From: Allolobophora icterica
Taxonomy: Eukaryota; Annelida; Clitellata; Crassiclitellata; Lumbricidae
Direction: 5' to 3'
Assembly: GCA_963556255.1 (NCBI GenBank)
Contig: OY744616.1
Coordinates: 1,763,110-1,827,109, forward strand
Length of the DNA stretch: 64,000 nucleotides
How positions within the stretch are numbered: the first letter of the stretch is position 1; every line of letters starts with the position of its first letter. Below are positions 21,176 to 32,400 of this stretch, in pieces. The notes under the pieces were generated by a model, which did not search any database, was not told the origin of the DNA, and saw only the letters and a list, made by a program, of their open reading frames with translations. Position numbers and translations under genes: made by a program.

Positions 21176-22990
21176 CAGGATAATGAATTTATGATTGTGG
21201 TTTCAATAGATTTCTCGAAAGCTTTTGACACTATTCGGCATTATAACCTATTTTTAAAGCTAGGACCCTCGATATTCCAGACCACATACCGTACATAATT
21301 GGTTAGTCAGTTATTTCAGGATCGAAAGCATATCACCAGATTCCAAGGGGCTGTATCGGAAGGGGCTTCAGTTAATGCTAGCCTATAGTGTTTTCCAAGG
21401 TTCAGTGGTTGTCCCCGAAACTTATGTTGTGGGGTCGTCCGATCTTCAATTCTTCATCCTCAATATAGTTTCAGTTTCCTTGTTAAATATGCGGATGACA
21501 TTTAATAGTAAGTTCATCACACATTCGAACAGTGGCCGAATAACATGATCACATCGTGATATGGGCTAAAAACAATAACCTCAAGTTACCTTCAACCACA
21601 ACCCAAGAGATTATTTTCTCCATAAGGGGTCAAAAAGGGTCAACCATACCTCTGATCATAGGCCTACAAAGCAGTCTTGTTGTCAAGACCTTAAACCTCA
21701 AGACCAAGACCAAGACCAAGACCTTGAACCTCAAGACCAAGACCAAGACCTTGAACCTCGAGACCAAGACCAAGACCAAGACTTTGAACCTCGAGACCAA
21801 GACCAAGACCAAGACCTTGAACCTCAAGACCAAGACCAAGACCAAGACCCAACAAATCGAAATTAGGTCAAGACTTCTAAAAATTGTCAAGTCGGAATAT
21901 TCGCTATTCTAATGAAAACATGAGTCTTTTCTTTTATTCAAGCAAATTAACTTTAAATGCAAACTGCAGAGAAATCCGAATTTGTATTCAAAAGTCCTTC
22001 ATGCAAACTCTTATACCAAATACCTTTTGTATTTTATAAAAACCAATTCGCTCAGAATTTTCTGAACAAGACGTGCCTGGTGGGCCTCATAAAAATTCCG
22101 CCAAGTGAAAAAATACGTTAGGCCTATACAGGTGCTGATCATGAAGTCGCTGACACACAGAGAGTAGCTTTTCAAGCACTGGATGTAAATGTACAGATAG
22201 TGAGTCCTTTTGAAATCTTCCCATGGTTTATCATACCGTCTGATACAGAATAACTGTTGCTGCTGCCAATGGGTTTTCCTGATCAACAAGACTTGTATCC
22301 ATCCATAGATATAGGTCGTATGATGCAAGCAGGCTTGATACAGAATTCTTGAGTTCTGTTAAATGACTGTTCATATTAACAGCCGGTCTTGGTCTTGGTC
22401 TTGCGAGACCAAGACCAAGACTTTGAACCTCAAGACCAAGACCAAGACCAAGACCTTGAACCTCAAGACCAAGACCAAGACCAAGACTTTTAAAAACGAA
22501 CTCGAGTGCACTCGAGACCAAGACCTTGGTCTCGAGGACAACAAGACTGCTACAAAGCGCATAACGAGTTGAAACTCTTAGAGTTCTGAGGATAACCCTT
22601 AGCTCCAACGCCAGCATTTCCAAACATAGGCCTTCTGACAGAGTCCCGACATCAAGTTCCACCTCCATGTAGCCTACGCGCTCCGGGTTTTGAGAGTCCA
22701 TGGTCTCTGCATGATGTAACATTGGATACAACTAGTTCTCACCTTACGTCTCTCCAGCCTAGTGGGGTTATACCAGCAATGGTAATGACACCTGCAGGTT
22801 AGAACGCATGTTACATCGAATCATGCGCAGAGCCTTCCTTCTCGCCTCCATCCAAAGTGTGGCTGAAATGATTGATGCTACAGATGATAGCTTATTTTTA
22901 AAAATCTGTTGCTTACCTTATCATGTTCTTCGTGGTATTTTCCTTCCCATCGACAAAATAAATACGACTTAAGGAGTCACGGACTCACAA
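21176..22990 (+). mobile_element. Decayed LINE reverse transcriptase split by a hAT element
   Basis: The left part (21180-21660) is a degraded copy of the RT at 23683-24612, including VVSIDFSKAFDTIRH and a damaged YADD region (KYADDI). The right part (22560-22990) resumes at the matching point (VTLSSN region, then WGYTS-like sequence). The break is exactly the hAT element 21672-22549. Multiple stops and shifts make it inactive. Confidence 0.75.
21672..22549. mobile_element. hAT-type element with CAAGAC tracts at both ends
   Basis: The perfect inverted ends CAGTCTTGTTGTC...GACAACAAGACTG are flanked by the perfect 8-bp duplication CTACAAAG (21664-21671, 22550-22557). It is 878 bp and interrupts a LINE. 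Both sub-terminal regions are (CAAGAC)n interspersed with TTGAACCT in the same orientation. The centre (21880-22370) is unique and lacks a transposase. Open frames within the CAAGAC tracts are not genes. Confidence 0.85.
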
Positions 22991-23038
22991 TTTTACGCTG
23001 CCTTCTAAAGATAAATTTGCGCATTAATTAACACATCC

Positions 23039-23423
23039 GGTACTTGTCGGTTTCACGACCCCCAAACACACCGAAAGAAAACACCACAACATGAAGTTAA
23101 CTTTATATTTCACGTTATTAAACTAGTAGCGGGATGAACGATTAAAATGTTAATTAAACTAAAAGCGGGATGAACGATTAAAATGTTAATTAAACTGGAA
23201 GCGGGATGAACGATTAAAATGTAAATTAAACTAGATACGGGATGACGATTAAAATGTAAATTAAAATGGAAGAGGAACGAACGATTAAAATGTAAATTAA
23301 ACTACAAGCGGGATGAATGATTAAAATGTTAATTAAACTAGAAGCGGGATGAATGATTAAAATGTTAATTAAACTAGCGGGATGAACGATTAAAATTTTT
23401 GGGTCGTGAAACCGACAAGTACC
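23039..23423. mobile_element. Minisatellite-cored TIR element A
   Basis: The perfect 23-bp inverted ends begin GGTACTTGTCGGTTTCACG. The 8-bp duplication ACACATCC is perfect (23031-23038, 23424-23431). The whole interior is about eight copies of a 30-38 bp unit with GCGGGATGAACGATTAAAAT and TTAATTAAACTA. There is no coding capacity. Terminal GG with an 8-bp duplication recalls the Merlin superfamily. Confidence 0.85.
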
Positions 23424-23479
23424 ACACATCCTTCTATTCTCTTCTCTAAAAGCCATTCTAATAATGTTATCGTGCTTCA

Positions 23480-23682
23480 ATACGTAAACTGCTTTACGCT
23501 TTATTTTGACACCTCTTGCACTAGATAGAATTTCCTTGTTTACGTACGAGACCACAAAAACTTTGACGTCATGGATTTTAGCGCAGTTGCACAGGGTAAT
23601 TTCAAATTTACCTGTTCATAACATAACAACTTAGTTACCGTTTATCAGTCGGGTTTAACATATCTATCAACATATCTATAAA
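23480..23682 (+). promoter_or_regulatory. Conserved 5' block of zinc-finger unit copy 3
   Basis: It contains TTTTGACACCTCTTGCA, TTCCTTGTTTACGTACGAG, the CRE-like TGACGTCA (23564-23571), ATTTTAGCGC and a weaker donor-like CAGG|GTAAT near 23596. A LINE fragment is joined directly downstream. Confidence 0.55.
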
Positions 23683-24612
23683 GTGACAGAACCCACCTCT
23701 CCATCGGATTGTCGACCGATCTCCGTGTTGCCAATACTCTCGAGACTTGTTGAACGCTTCATCGTCCACTCACATCTATCCTGCATTCTTGGTAGAACCT
23801 ACCGTAGAGTCTCTGGCGGATCAATATGGGTTCCGCCCGACAGGATCTACCACTGCAGCCATTATAGTCCTTCTTCACCGCATCACTACCCTCCTGCAAG
23901 ATAATGAATTTCTAATTGTGGTTTCAATGGATTTCTCAAAAGCCTTTGACACTATTCGCCATTATAATCTATTTAAAAAGCTAGGATATCTCGATATTCC
24001 AGATCACATATATAATTGGTTAGTCAATTATTTTCAGGACCGTAAACACATCACCAGATTCCAAGGGGTTGTATCACAAGTAGCATCTATTAATGCTAGT
24101 GTTGTCCAAGGTTCAGTGGTTGGCCATGAATCTTACGATGTTGCGTCATCTGATCTTCACCCTAATTATAGTTTTAATCATCTTGTTAATTATGCGGATG
24201 ACACTTATTTAATAGTAGGGTCATCACATATTCGAACAGTGGTTGAAGAATATGATCACATTGCGATATGGGCTAAAAACAATAACCTCAAGTTAAATCC
24301 AACCAAAACCCGTGAGATGATCTTCTCCAAAAGGGGTCAGAAAGGGTTAAACATTCCTCTCATCATTCAGGGAGCAGAAAGAGTTGTTACTCTTAAAGTT
24401 CTAGGGGTAACCCTTAGCTCCAATCTCAGTATGTCTAAACATGTTGACAAAGTCTTGACATCAAGTTCCACCTCCCTGTATGCGCTCAGAGTTTTGAAAG
24501 ACCATGGTCTGTCCCCTCAAGCTTTGCATGATGTAGCAAGGGCTACTACTGTTTCTCACCTTTTGTATGCCTCTCCGGCCTGGTGGGGTTATACCAGCAA
24601 ATATGATAGGGA
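23683..24612 (+). mobile_element. CR1-like LINE reverse transcriptase fragment
   Basis: Two overlapping frames, 23683-23904 (SDCRPISVLPILSRLVERF) and 23747 onward, join by a frameshift near 23770. They read through the RT core: QYGFRPTGSTTAAI, MDFSKAFDTIRH, the catalytic VNYADDTYLIV, then LKVLGVTLSSNLSM and SHLLYASPAWWGYTS. The endonuclease domain and 3' end are missing. The copy stops at 24612, where copy 3 unit sequence resumes. The continuation of the frame to 24760 into ATT repeats is spurious. Confidence 0.85.
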
Positions 24613-25223
24613 TAGGAAGTGGAATTATTATACGAATTGTTATACTGTTATTGTTGCTATTGTTGTTATTTTTATTATTATGTTGCTATTGTTGTTATTT
24701 TTATTATTATTATTATTTCTCAGCATTTCACTTTACTCTAACGCCATAAGAATATCTTGAGAATAAAAACAGCGTCTGGAATGCCAGCTTTTAGTCAACG
24801 TTTGGCATTGGGTATGTGCTACGGAAAGCCGATGCTCTGAAGAGCTGATAATTATATTAATTATTTGTACTAGGTTTAATAGATAAACCTTATCAATCCG
24901 CTTAACTTTACCTTGCTGTTTAAATCTTTAATAAATCTCGTTATGTAGCCTATATCTAAAGCCATATAATTTCTATACCTGCCTGCTAAAACTAGTTCAA
25001 ATATGAAAACCATGATTCTGAATATGTTTCATAGTGCCATGTTAGTGAGTTTGTGATCTTTGCCTTTTTAAAGCTGTTTCGAATTACTGATAGATGCTTC
25101 ATTCTATTTTGTTTCCAGATGTTACCTATCCTTCAACTTTCTAAATATGAACCAGACGCTGTTTTATTCTCGTCTCTTTGTTCCTAACAGCTTCTGAAGC
25201 GGGAAAATATATACCTTTGCCTG
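24613..25223 (+). other. 5' region and acceptors of copy 3
   Basis: It is collinear with copies 1 and 4: an ATT/GTT-rich stretch, then TTTCTCAGCATTTCAC, CGCCATAAGAATAT, CCGCTTAAC and GCCTGCTAAAACTAGTT. The acceptor-like TTTTGTTTCCAG|ATG lies near 25120 and CCTAACAG|CTTCTG near 25191. In this copy the frame from the second acceptor into the fingers is open. Confidence 0.6.
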
Positions 25224-26267
25224 GTGTGTCATAAAACATTTTTATACTATTCAGTTATGGAAAGGCACACTAAAACTAATATTGGAGAGAAACCATATCA
25301 ATGTCAGTTATGCCAGAAGTCATTCACACAACCTTCTCATCTGGAGAAACACAAAAGAACCCATACTGGAGAGAAACCATATCAATGCCAGTTATGCCAG
25401 AAGTCATTCACACAACCTTCTCATCTGGAGAAACACAAAAGAACCCATACTGGAGAGAAACCATATCAATGCCAGTTATGCAAGAAATCATTCCCACAAT
25501 CTTCTCATCTGGATACACACAAAAGAACCCATACTGGAGAAAAGCCTTACAAATGCCACATATGTGAAAAACAGTTTTCCTATGTTTTCAATATGAGGAG
25601 ACATGCAAAAATCCATACTGGAGAAAAACCGTACCAGTGCCAGTTGTGTGAGTTCAAAGGTAATGATTATGGTTATCTAAAGATACACATGAGAACACAT
25701 ACAGGGGAGAAACCATATCTTTGTCAAGTATGTCAGAAAACTTTCTCATTTAGTTCATATCTCAGAAAACATGCAAAAACCCACCCTGGAGAAAATCCAT
25801 ACCTTTGCCAGGTGTGTCAGAAAACATTCTGCCAATCTTTTGATCTGCAAAGCCATATTAGAATCCACACTGGAGAGAAACCTTATCAATGTCATGTTTG
25901 TCGAGAAAGATTTACCACATCTTCCAGTCTAAAACAGCATGTTAGAATTCATACTGGAGAAAAACCATACAAATGCCAGTTATGCCAAAAAGCATTCTCT
26001 CGTAATTCCACTTCACTGGTTCATATTAGAATCCATACTGGAGAAAAACCTTACCAATGCCAGTTGTGTGAGTTCAAAGGTAATGATTATGGTTATCTAA
26101 AGATACACATGAGAACACATACAGGGGAGAAACCATACCTTTGCCAGGTATGTCAGAAAACATTTGCATGTACTTCCAGGTATGAAGTCATGATAAAACC
26201 CACTCTGGAGAAAAATCACACTTCTGCCAGGTATGGCAGAAAACATTCGCACGTGTTTCATATCTGA
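25224..26267 (+). CDS. C2H2 zinc-finger protein, copy 3, truncated by a frameshift
   Basis: The 347-codon frame encodes a partial first finger (VCHKTFLYYSVMERHTKTN, final His replaced by Asn) and ten complete TGEKP-linked fingers. Fingers 1 and 2 are near-identical, and 5 and 10 are both of the CEFKGNDYGYLKIH type. In finger 11 a one-base deletion in TCCAGGTATGAAGTC (near 26185) moves the frame, and translation ends in unrelated residues at 26267. The true frame resumes beyond (26268-26572). It has an upstream open frame through the acceptor, unlike copies 1, 4, 5 and 6. A shortened 10-finger protein could still be made. Confidence 0.75.
   Translation: MCHKTFLYYSVMERHTKTNIGEKPYQCQLCQKSFTQPSHLEKHKRTHTGEKPYQCQLCQKSFTQPSHLEKHKRTHTGEKPYQCQLCKKSFPQSSHLDTHKRTHTGEKPYKCHICEKQFSYVFNMRRHAKIHTGEKPYQCQLCEFKGNDYGYLKIHMRTHTGEKPYLCQVCQKTFSFSSYLRKHAKTHPGENPYLCQVCQKTFCQSFDLQSHIRIHTGEKPYQCHVCRERFTTSSSLKQHVRIHTGEKPYKCQLCQKAFSRNSTSLVHIRIHTGEKPYQCQLCEFKGNDYGYLKIHMRTHTGEKPYLCQVCQKTFACTSRYEVMIKPTLEKNHTSARYGRKHSHVFHI
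25296..25463 (+). repeat. Near-exact 84-bp finger duplication in copy 3
   Basis: 25296-25379 and 25380-25463 differ at a single base (TGT/TGC, synonymous), encoding the finger with helix PSHLEKH. Confidence 0.95.
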
Positions 26268-26572
26268 AAAGTCATGAAAAAACCCACTCTGGAGCAAAAC
26301 CATACATTTGCCAGGTATGTCAGCAAACATTTGCTCGTGCTTCAGATCTGAAAAGTCATGAAAAAATCCACTCTGGAGAGACATCATACCTTTGCCAAGT
26401 ATGTCAAAGAACATTCTCAAGCACTTCATATCTTAAAAGACATGGAAGAATCCACACAGGAGAGAAACCATTTCTGTGTCATGTTTGTAACAAAACATAT
26501 TCTCAATCTTCAAATCTCCGACATCACGAGAAAAGCAATTTGGTGGAGAAGCTATTTGTGTCTTGCTTGTAA
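26268..26572 (+). pseudogene. Out-of-frame C-terminal fingers of copy 3
   Basis: In the ancestral frame this stretch still encodes about four fingers ending in FVSCL and the stop at 26570-26572. One finger has its second Cys changed to Trp (CQVWQKTF). The last finger ends HEKSN in place of H-X3-H. These would be translated only if the upstream frameshift were absent. Confidence 0.75.
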
Positions 26573-28360
26573 AAGAGATTTTCAAAATACACAAAATCAT
26601 GTTGAAATTCATACTGGAGAAAAGTAAATCTAATGCCTTTGATGCCAGAGAAAATTCTCACATAATTCTGTTCTGCGGGTTCGCAAAATAACCCATACGA
26701 GACTGGAACCACATAAATGCCCAATATAGTGTCAAACAACACCCAGTAATCATGTGTATTAAATCCAAGTCATAATGCCATTCTTCTGTTATCAAATGCC
26801 AGCAAATATGAATTCCATATGAGAATATTGTCATATTGGGTTCTTATAACCTACATATGAGGTTGCTTTCTTAATTGTTATGGTTGAATTCCTTTTGTTA
26901 GAAACGTTATCTGTGCCAGTTTATGCCAGAATTTCCTTAGAAATTTAGTGATTTAAAAACTCTCTTCAGACTCCATACTGGAGAAACCCTTGCTGTGCCA
27001 TTTATGCTTGAAGCAGTTGTAACAATCTCCTTTCTCTGGACTTACTTGAACTTATATTGGAAAGAATCCAGTTTGTAAAAATTGGTTCATCCGATCTTCT
27101 GGTCTACATGGTCATTCTAGAATTCATGCTCAAGATCAGAGCCATGTTTTAGACACAAAACAGAAAATACAGTCATCTAAAGCGAAGGATGATAACGCAT
27201 ACTGGAGAGAAACCATGGCTTTGTCTGCCAGGAAACATTCAAATGCACTTCATATGTGACAAGACATGAAGGCACCCATACTAGACACAATACACTTCTA
27301 TGTCAGGTTTGTAGAAACATGTCCTTATCTTACAGTCTGCAGAATTATATCAAAATACATCAGTGCCAGTTCCAGTTATGCCAGATAGCAGTTTGCAATC
27401 ATTCTACTCTGCAGCTTCACAAAGGAACCCACTTAACAAGCCAGAGTAATTCTTACAAAATGAAAATTTTCAATCTGCTGAGAGTGGAAAATCGGTTTAG
27501 GATTATTACAGGTGCTGAATATGTGATTGTGTATTTAGTGAAGTGAAAGAAGTTTTGAAGTACTGTTGTTACAACATAGATTTACAAGTGCCAGTGTTTC
27601 AAAGACAGTACAAACAGAATAGCTTGAGTCTCAACCACAAAGTAGTTTAACCAGACAATGCAAACCGAGTAACCTAGCAATGGCAGTTGATCGAAAGAAA
27701 ACTCTGAGATATTTGAATACGTCCAAGATGTTCGGAGCATCTGAATGCAAAGCGTGATGCAGAATTTTAAGTTAATGAATGAATCTATGCCTGTTAATAT
27801 TTGTATCAAATGTAGAGAGCTTTAAGTACAAAAGCTTCAATGTTTGTGTTCGGGACCTGTTAGTCAAGTTTCTGATGTTTAGGAACTTTTAAAATTCGTG
27901 TGAAAGTAAGCACTTCAACTATAGTGAGCTGTTTTATTTTGCAATGATATACTTTGGATGAAGAAGGATCTTTATGGCTGTTTTTTTACTCACTTGATTT
28001 GTTGCTTTTACTAACGAAGAAGGATCGTTTTCTTATTTTATTCTCTGGCTTATTACTTTTCTAAATAATTTTTAATCTTATGCAGTCGATTATGAATAAC
28101 TCTGTTTGAGTATACACATTTTTAGAACCTACTGGTTGGATACTTTTGTATTTTGAACTAAATTTGTTCAAAAAAGGTGGACAATTCCACCATACTCAGC
28201 TGTATTAGTTTAATTTGATGATTCGTTTTCAATAACCAAGGATCCTGTTTGTTGTTTTATTGTTGTTTACTGGCTTAAAACTTCTGTAATTGTAGATTAA
28301 TGCACTGAGTAGGTTATTTAGGCGATAATTTCACAAAATCAGCAGCAATTTTACTGGTGC
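26573..28360 (+). pseudogene. Fossil-finger 3' tail of copy 3
   Basis: This is the cleanest tail. A 96-codon frame at 27256-27546 still shows finger remnants: LLCQVCRNMSLSYSLQNYIKIH, then FQLCQIAVCNHSTLQLHKGTH. Before it lie CATACTGGAGAAACCC and CCAGTTTGTAAAAATTGG. The tail ends near 28360, where LINE debris starts. Confidence 0.75.
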
Positions 28361-28394
28361 CTGCTAGGGAGTGGAGGGCTGAGTCTACCTATAG

Positions 28395-29345
28395 GGGCTT
28401 ACAATAAGAGACGGGCAGATCATTTTATTCCCCAAATTATACCGTGGGCGGAACGAGTTTCCTCAATTGAAGTTTTAGGAGTTACTTTACGCTCTGATCT
28501 AAAGATGGGGTCACATCTGGATGCAGTCCTTATGGCTTCATCTTCATCCCTCTATGCTCTGATTGTCCTTCAAACACATGGTTTTCCATCTCCAATATTG
28601 CATGATATAGCAAGGGCAACCACATTATCCTGTATTATGTAGCGGGCCCACAGTATAAATAATTACACAGTACGTCGACTCGCATTGCTAACTGTTGAAT
28701 AGTTTTTGGGGTGACGCCATCTTGAAACACAGCTTTTGAATTATAGATTTAAGCTGAAATTAACGTTAAAAATAATATTGTTAATTCTAATGAAGTTCTC
28801 GATGTTGTTTTAACGTTTAAAAAATATTTTATTTGATGGATTCAGGTGTATCGGCGTGTAGTCCTCAATGTGGTTGGAACGTTTAACAAATATTTGATGT
28901 GATTGTTTCCGGTGTATCGGCATGGAAACGTCCTCTTTCAAGATGGCGTTTGGTCACACATTCTGACTGCTGCAGAGGCCGGGAGTCGACGTACTGTGTA
29001 ATTATTTATACTGTGGTGGTCCTATGTCTCTCCCTCATGGTGGGGTTACCCGAGTAAAGGTGAAAAGAATAGAGCCGATCGACTGTTAAAGCGAATGCTT
29101 TAGGCCTATATAAATCTAGGCCTATATAAATCCATCCAGAAAGCAGATGATCCTTCTCGCCTGGCTGACGACCGGCAATTTAATGCAGTGGTGTCTAACC
29201 CACAACACGTTCTTTGCCCCTATCTTCCCAGAGAGTCGACTCACTCGAACCCTTACCTTTCCGCCTTCGAGCGCATAATTTTTCACTTCCAAATAAAAAT
29301 GATAAAAACTTTATATCGAGGGTTTTATATTACAATTTGTTTTAG
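28395..29345 (+). mobile_element. Decayed CR1-like LINE fragment, split by a TIR element
   Basis: The left part encodes SSIEVLGVTLRSDLKMGSHL and LHDIARATTLS. The right part resumes with YVSPSWWGYPSKGEKNRADR and later NPQHVLCPYLP, with the C-terminal region following in a shifted frame. The interruption is the TIR element 28644-29022. It is inactive. Confidence 0.75.
28644..29022. mobile_element. TIR element with nested inverted repeats
   Basis: The termini share CCACAGTATAAATAATTACA and continue CAGTACGTCGACTC, about 35 bp, preceded by GGGC on the left and GGACCA on the right. The flanks TATGTAGC and TATGTCTC suggest an 8-bp duplication with two differences. Inside, GCCATCTTGAAA is inverted as TTTCAAGATGGC. 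Two diverged copies of a roughly 75-bp unit with GGTGTATCGGC fill the centre. No ORF is present. Confidence 0.7.
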
Positions 29346-29454
29346 TTTCGAATTGAGTGAAATTTAGCTGATAGATTTCTATACTTATCTATGATTTCAC
29401 CCAATTGCGTTCCGTCAACTGGTTGATGAATAAACGAAAATTTGATTTGACGAT

Positions 29455-29494
29455 TTGACACCTCTTGCACTAGATAGAATTTCCTCGTTTACGT
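29455..29494 (+). promoter_or_regulatory. Left part of the copy 4 5' block, cut by the RTE insertion
   Basis: GACACCTCTTGCACTAGATAG and TTCCTCGTTTACGT match the block of copy 3. The block continues at 32885 after the RTE element, whose target duplication is GTTTACGT. Confidence 0.75.
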
Positions 29495-32400
29495 TCTGTT
29501 CTGTTCTGTTTTCTCCTCCGTCAGGTATACACCGACGATGAGGCTTCGACCAGACGTCTCCAAGTCTCTCTGTCTCTGATCTTATCCATAGCGTCTCTCA
29601 TATCCATTCCTTGTGCTTTCAGATCCTCCATGACATTGTCCATCCATGTCTTTGTCTGTCTTCCTCTGCTTCGCACTCCCTCTACGTGTCCGTAGAGCGC
29701 CATTGCTGGTAGTCTGGTGTTGTCCATTCTTGTCACATGACCAAACCATGTGAGTCTTCTTTTCCTGATCTTGTCTATCACTGTTTCTTTTTGATCCAAC
29801 TCCTTTCTGATCACTTCGTTGCGGATTTTATCCCTTCTAGTTCTGCCCCTTATTCTTCGCAGCCAGCTCATTTCTGCTACGAGCAACCTCCTTTCGTCTT
29901 CTTTGCGCAGGCACCAGCACTCGGCGCCGTACAGCAGGACTGGGATGACAAATGTTCTATATAGTTTCAGCTTTGTTTCTATCGATATGTTGTGTGTTTT
30001 CCAGATCTTATTCAATTTCCCGAACATTGCTGACCCAAGTCCAATCCTGCGCTTTATATCTCTTGTGCATTGCCCATCTTCTGTTATTAGGCCTCCTAGG
30101 TATACAAATTCTGTCACTTGTTCTAACATCTCGTTTTCCAGCGTAACTTCTAGCTCCTCGTGTTGTTTCCCAATGGTCATTGCTTTTGTCTTTTGCGTGT
30201 TGATTTTTAATCCAAATCTCTTACTACTCTCCTGTACTCTGTCAGTTAGCCTTTGTAATTGTCCCTGCGATTCTGAGACCAGGTCGATGTCATCTGCAAA
30301 TCGTAGGTTGTTAATCAGCTGTCCATTGACCAGGACGCCGGCCTTTTCCGATCTCTTCGCAAAGCTCATCATTGCTTCCAGGAGCATGTTGAACAGGTCC
30401 GGTGATAATCCACATCCTTGTCTCACACCTACCGTGACTCTGAACCACTCCGTTAACTCCCCGTCTACTCTTACTGCGCTCATCGACTTGCTATACAAAT
30501 CCTCCAGCAGCAGCACCAGTTCCTCCGGGACTCCGTAGTTCCTTAATACCTGCCACAGCCCCTCTTGCCATACACTATCGAACGCCTGTTTGAAGTCTAT
30601 GAAATTGTTATACAGAGTTCTATTCTGGCCGAAATACTTTTCTGACAGTTGTCTAATTACAAACAGCTGGTCTATTGTTCCTCTTCCAGCTCTGAATCCC
30701 GCCTGTTCCTCCGCCAGTACCTCCTCGACATATCGCCTCAGACGCTGTTGCAGTACTCGGGTGTATACTTTCCCTGGGATGCTCAGTAGGCTAATTCCCC
30801 TGTAGTTGCTGCATTCCTTCCTGTCGCCTTTCTTGTGCACTGGTATAATCACAGCTCTCCCCCAATCCTCTGGGCATTTCTTTTCCTGATATACTTTATT
30901 GCATAGTGTATGCATCATTTGCACTGAGCATTCATCTCCAGCTTGTATCATTTCCGCCATGATGTTATCTTCTCCTGGTGCCTTCCTGGCCTTCAGTCTC
31001 CATATAGCTGTCTCTACCTCACTCTCAAGGATATCCTCCATATGTTCCTGTTGGTTGCTTCCTGGTAGCTCATCTAATAGTGTCATATCCACGGGATTAC
31101 TTTCATTGTATAGTTCTTCATAGTATTGTTTCCACCTACTTTTGATTTCGTTTGTATTTTCCAGCGTTTTTCCCTCCTTGTCCTTTACTGTCACGGATTT
31201 TGATGTAACCGTACCGCAGATTTCGTTAACTACCTGGAACAGTTTTCGAGTGTTCCGGTTTCCGGCGTGGCTCTCTACCTCTTTGCATCTGTCCTCCAGC
31301 CATTGTTCTTTACACTGTCTTGCCTTCTTTTTAATCTCTCTAGTCAGCTTGTTGTATCCTTTCCTGTTTTCCTCGCTCTGTGTTTTTGTTGCCCTCCGGT
31401 CTCTTCTCTGGTTACTCATATCAAGAACCTCCTGTGATATCCATGGAGCCCTCTTTTGTTGTTTCCTATAGCCTATTACTTGCTGCGCTGCATCCGTATA
31501 GATGGTCTTAACCTCTCTCCATACTTCTTCTGCTGTGTTCAAGTCCTCTGTGTTAGCCCTCCTCCACTTGTCGTGTAACAGGTTGCTGTACTGTTGCCTG
31601 GTCGTTCCCTCCTTGAGTTTTTCTACATCAAATCTTCTTCCCAGTCTTTCCTTGTTGATTGTTTTCAGCTTTAATCTTATTCCGGCCATTACCAGCTTGT
31701 GGTCCGAGGCTATGTCTGGTCTGGAGAATGGTCTGCATGTTGATACACTGCTTTTCCATCTGTTGTTTACCAGTATGTAGTCTATCATGTTTCTTGTCCT
31801 TCCATCTGGTGATTCCCATGTCCACTTTCTTTTGGCTTTCCTTTGGTAGAATACAGTGTTCATTACTGTGAGGTTGTTGGTTAGACAAAAGTTAAGTAAT
31901 CTCTCCCCTCTTTCGTTTTCTGTTCCATATCCGAACTTTCCCAGTGCTCCTCCCCATGTCCTCCAATCGCTTCCTACCTTTGCATTGAAATCTCCCATAA
32001 TTATGACTAGGTCTTGGCTGGGTGTATCCCGGATCGCGCTTTGCAGTGCTGCGTAGAATTCTTCTATTGCCTCCTCTGTCGAATCTGATGTTGGTGCATA
32101 TACCTGAACGATTGTCGCCTTTCCGCAGGATGTCCTAAACCTCGCCTTTACAATGCGTGGTCCTATTGTGTTATATCCTATCATCGCTTTGGCCATCTCC
32201 TTCTTCATAATCAGAGCGACTCCATCCTGGTGTCTGTTGTCCGTTCTCCCCGAGTATATGATCTTGTACTCGTCTTTGTTAAACTCCCCTGATCCTGTCC
32301 ATCTCACCTCTGACAATCCCATAATGCTCCACTTAGTATCTCCAAGCTGGTGGAGCAATATGTCCAGCTGCCCGGCCGCGTGCAGCGTTCTTACGTTCCA

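Noticed and set aside
21556..21912. 118-codon frame with Thr-Lys repeats
   Set aside because: It comes from the CAAGAC hexamer tract of a hAT element joined to decayed LINE sequence.
23031..23431. CRISPR-like array of regularly spaced repeats
   Set aside because: The repeat unit is continuous, without unique spacers, is bounded by perfect terminal inverted repeats and a target duplication, and lies in an animal genome.
29819..30538. 239-codon plus-strand frame opposite the RTE ORF
   Set aside because: It is antisense to a well-supported 1022-codon ORF with full motif content, and is Ser-rich without a domain.
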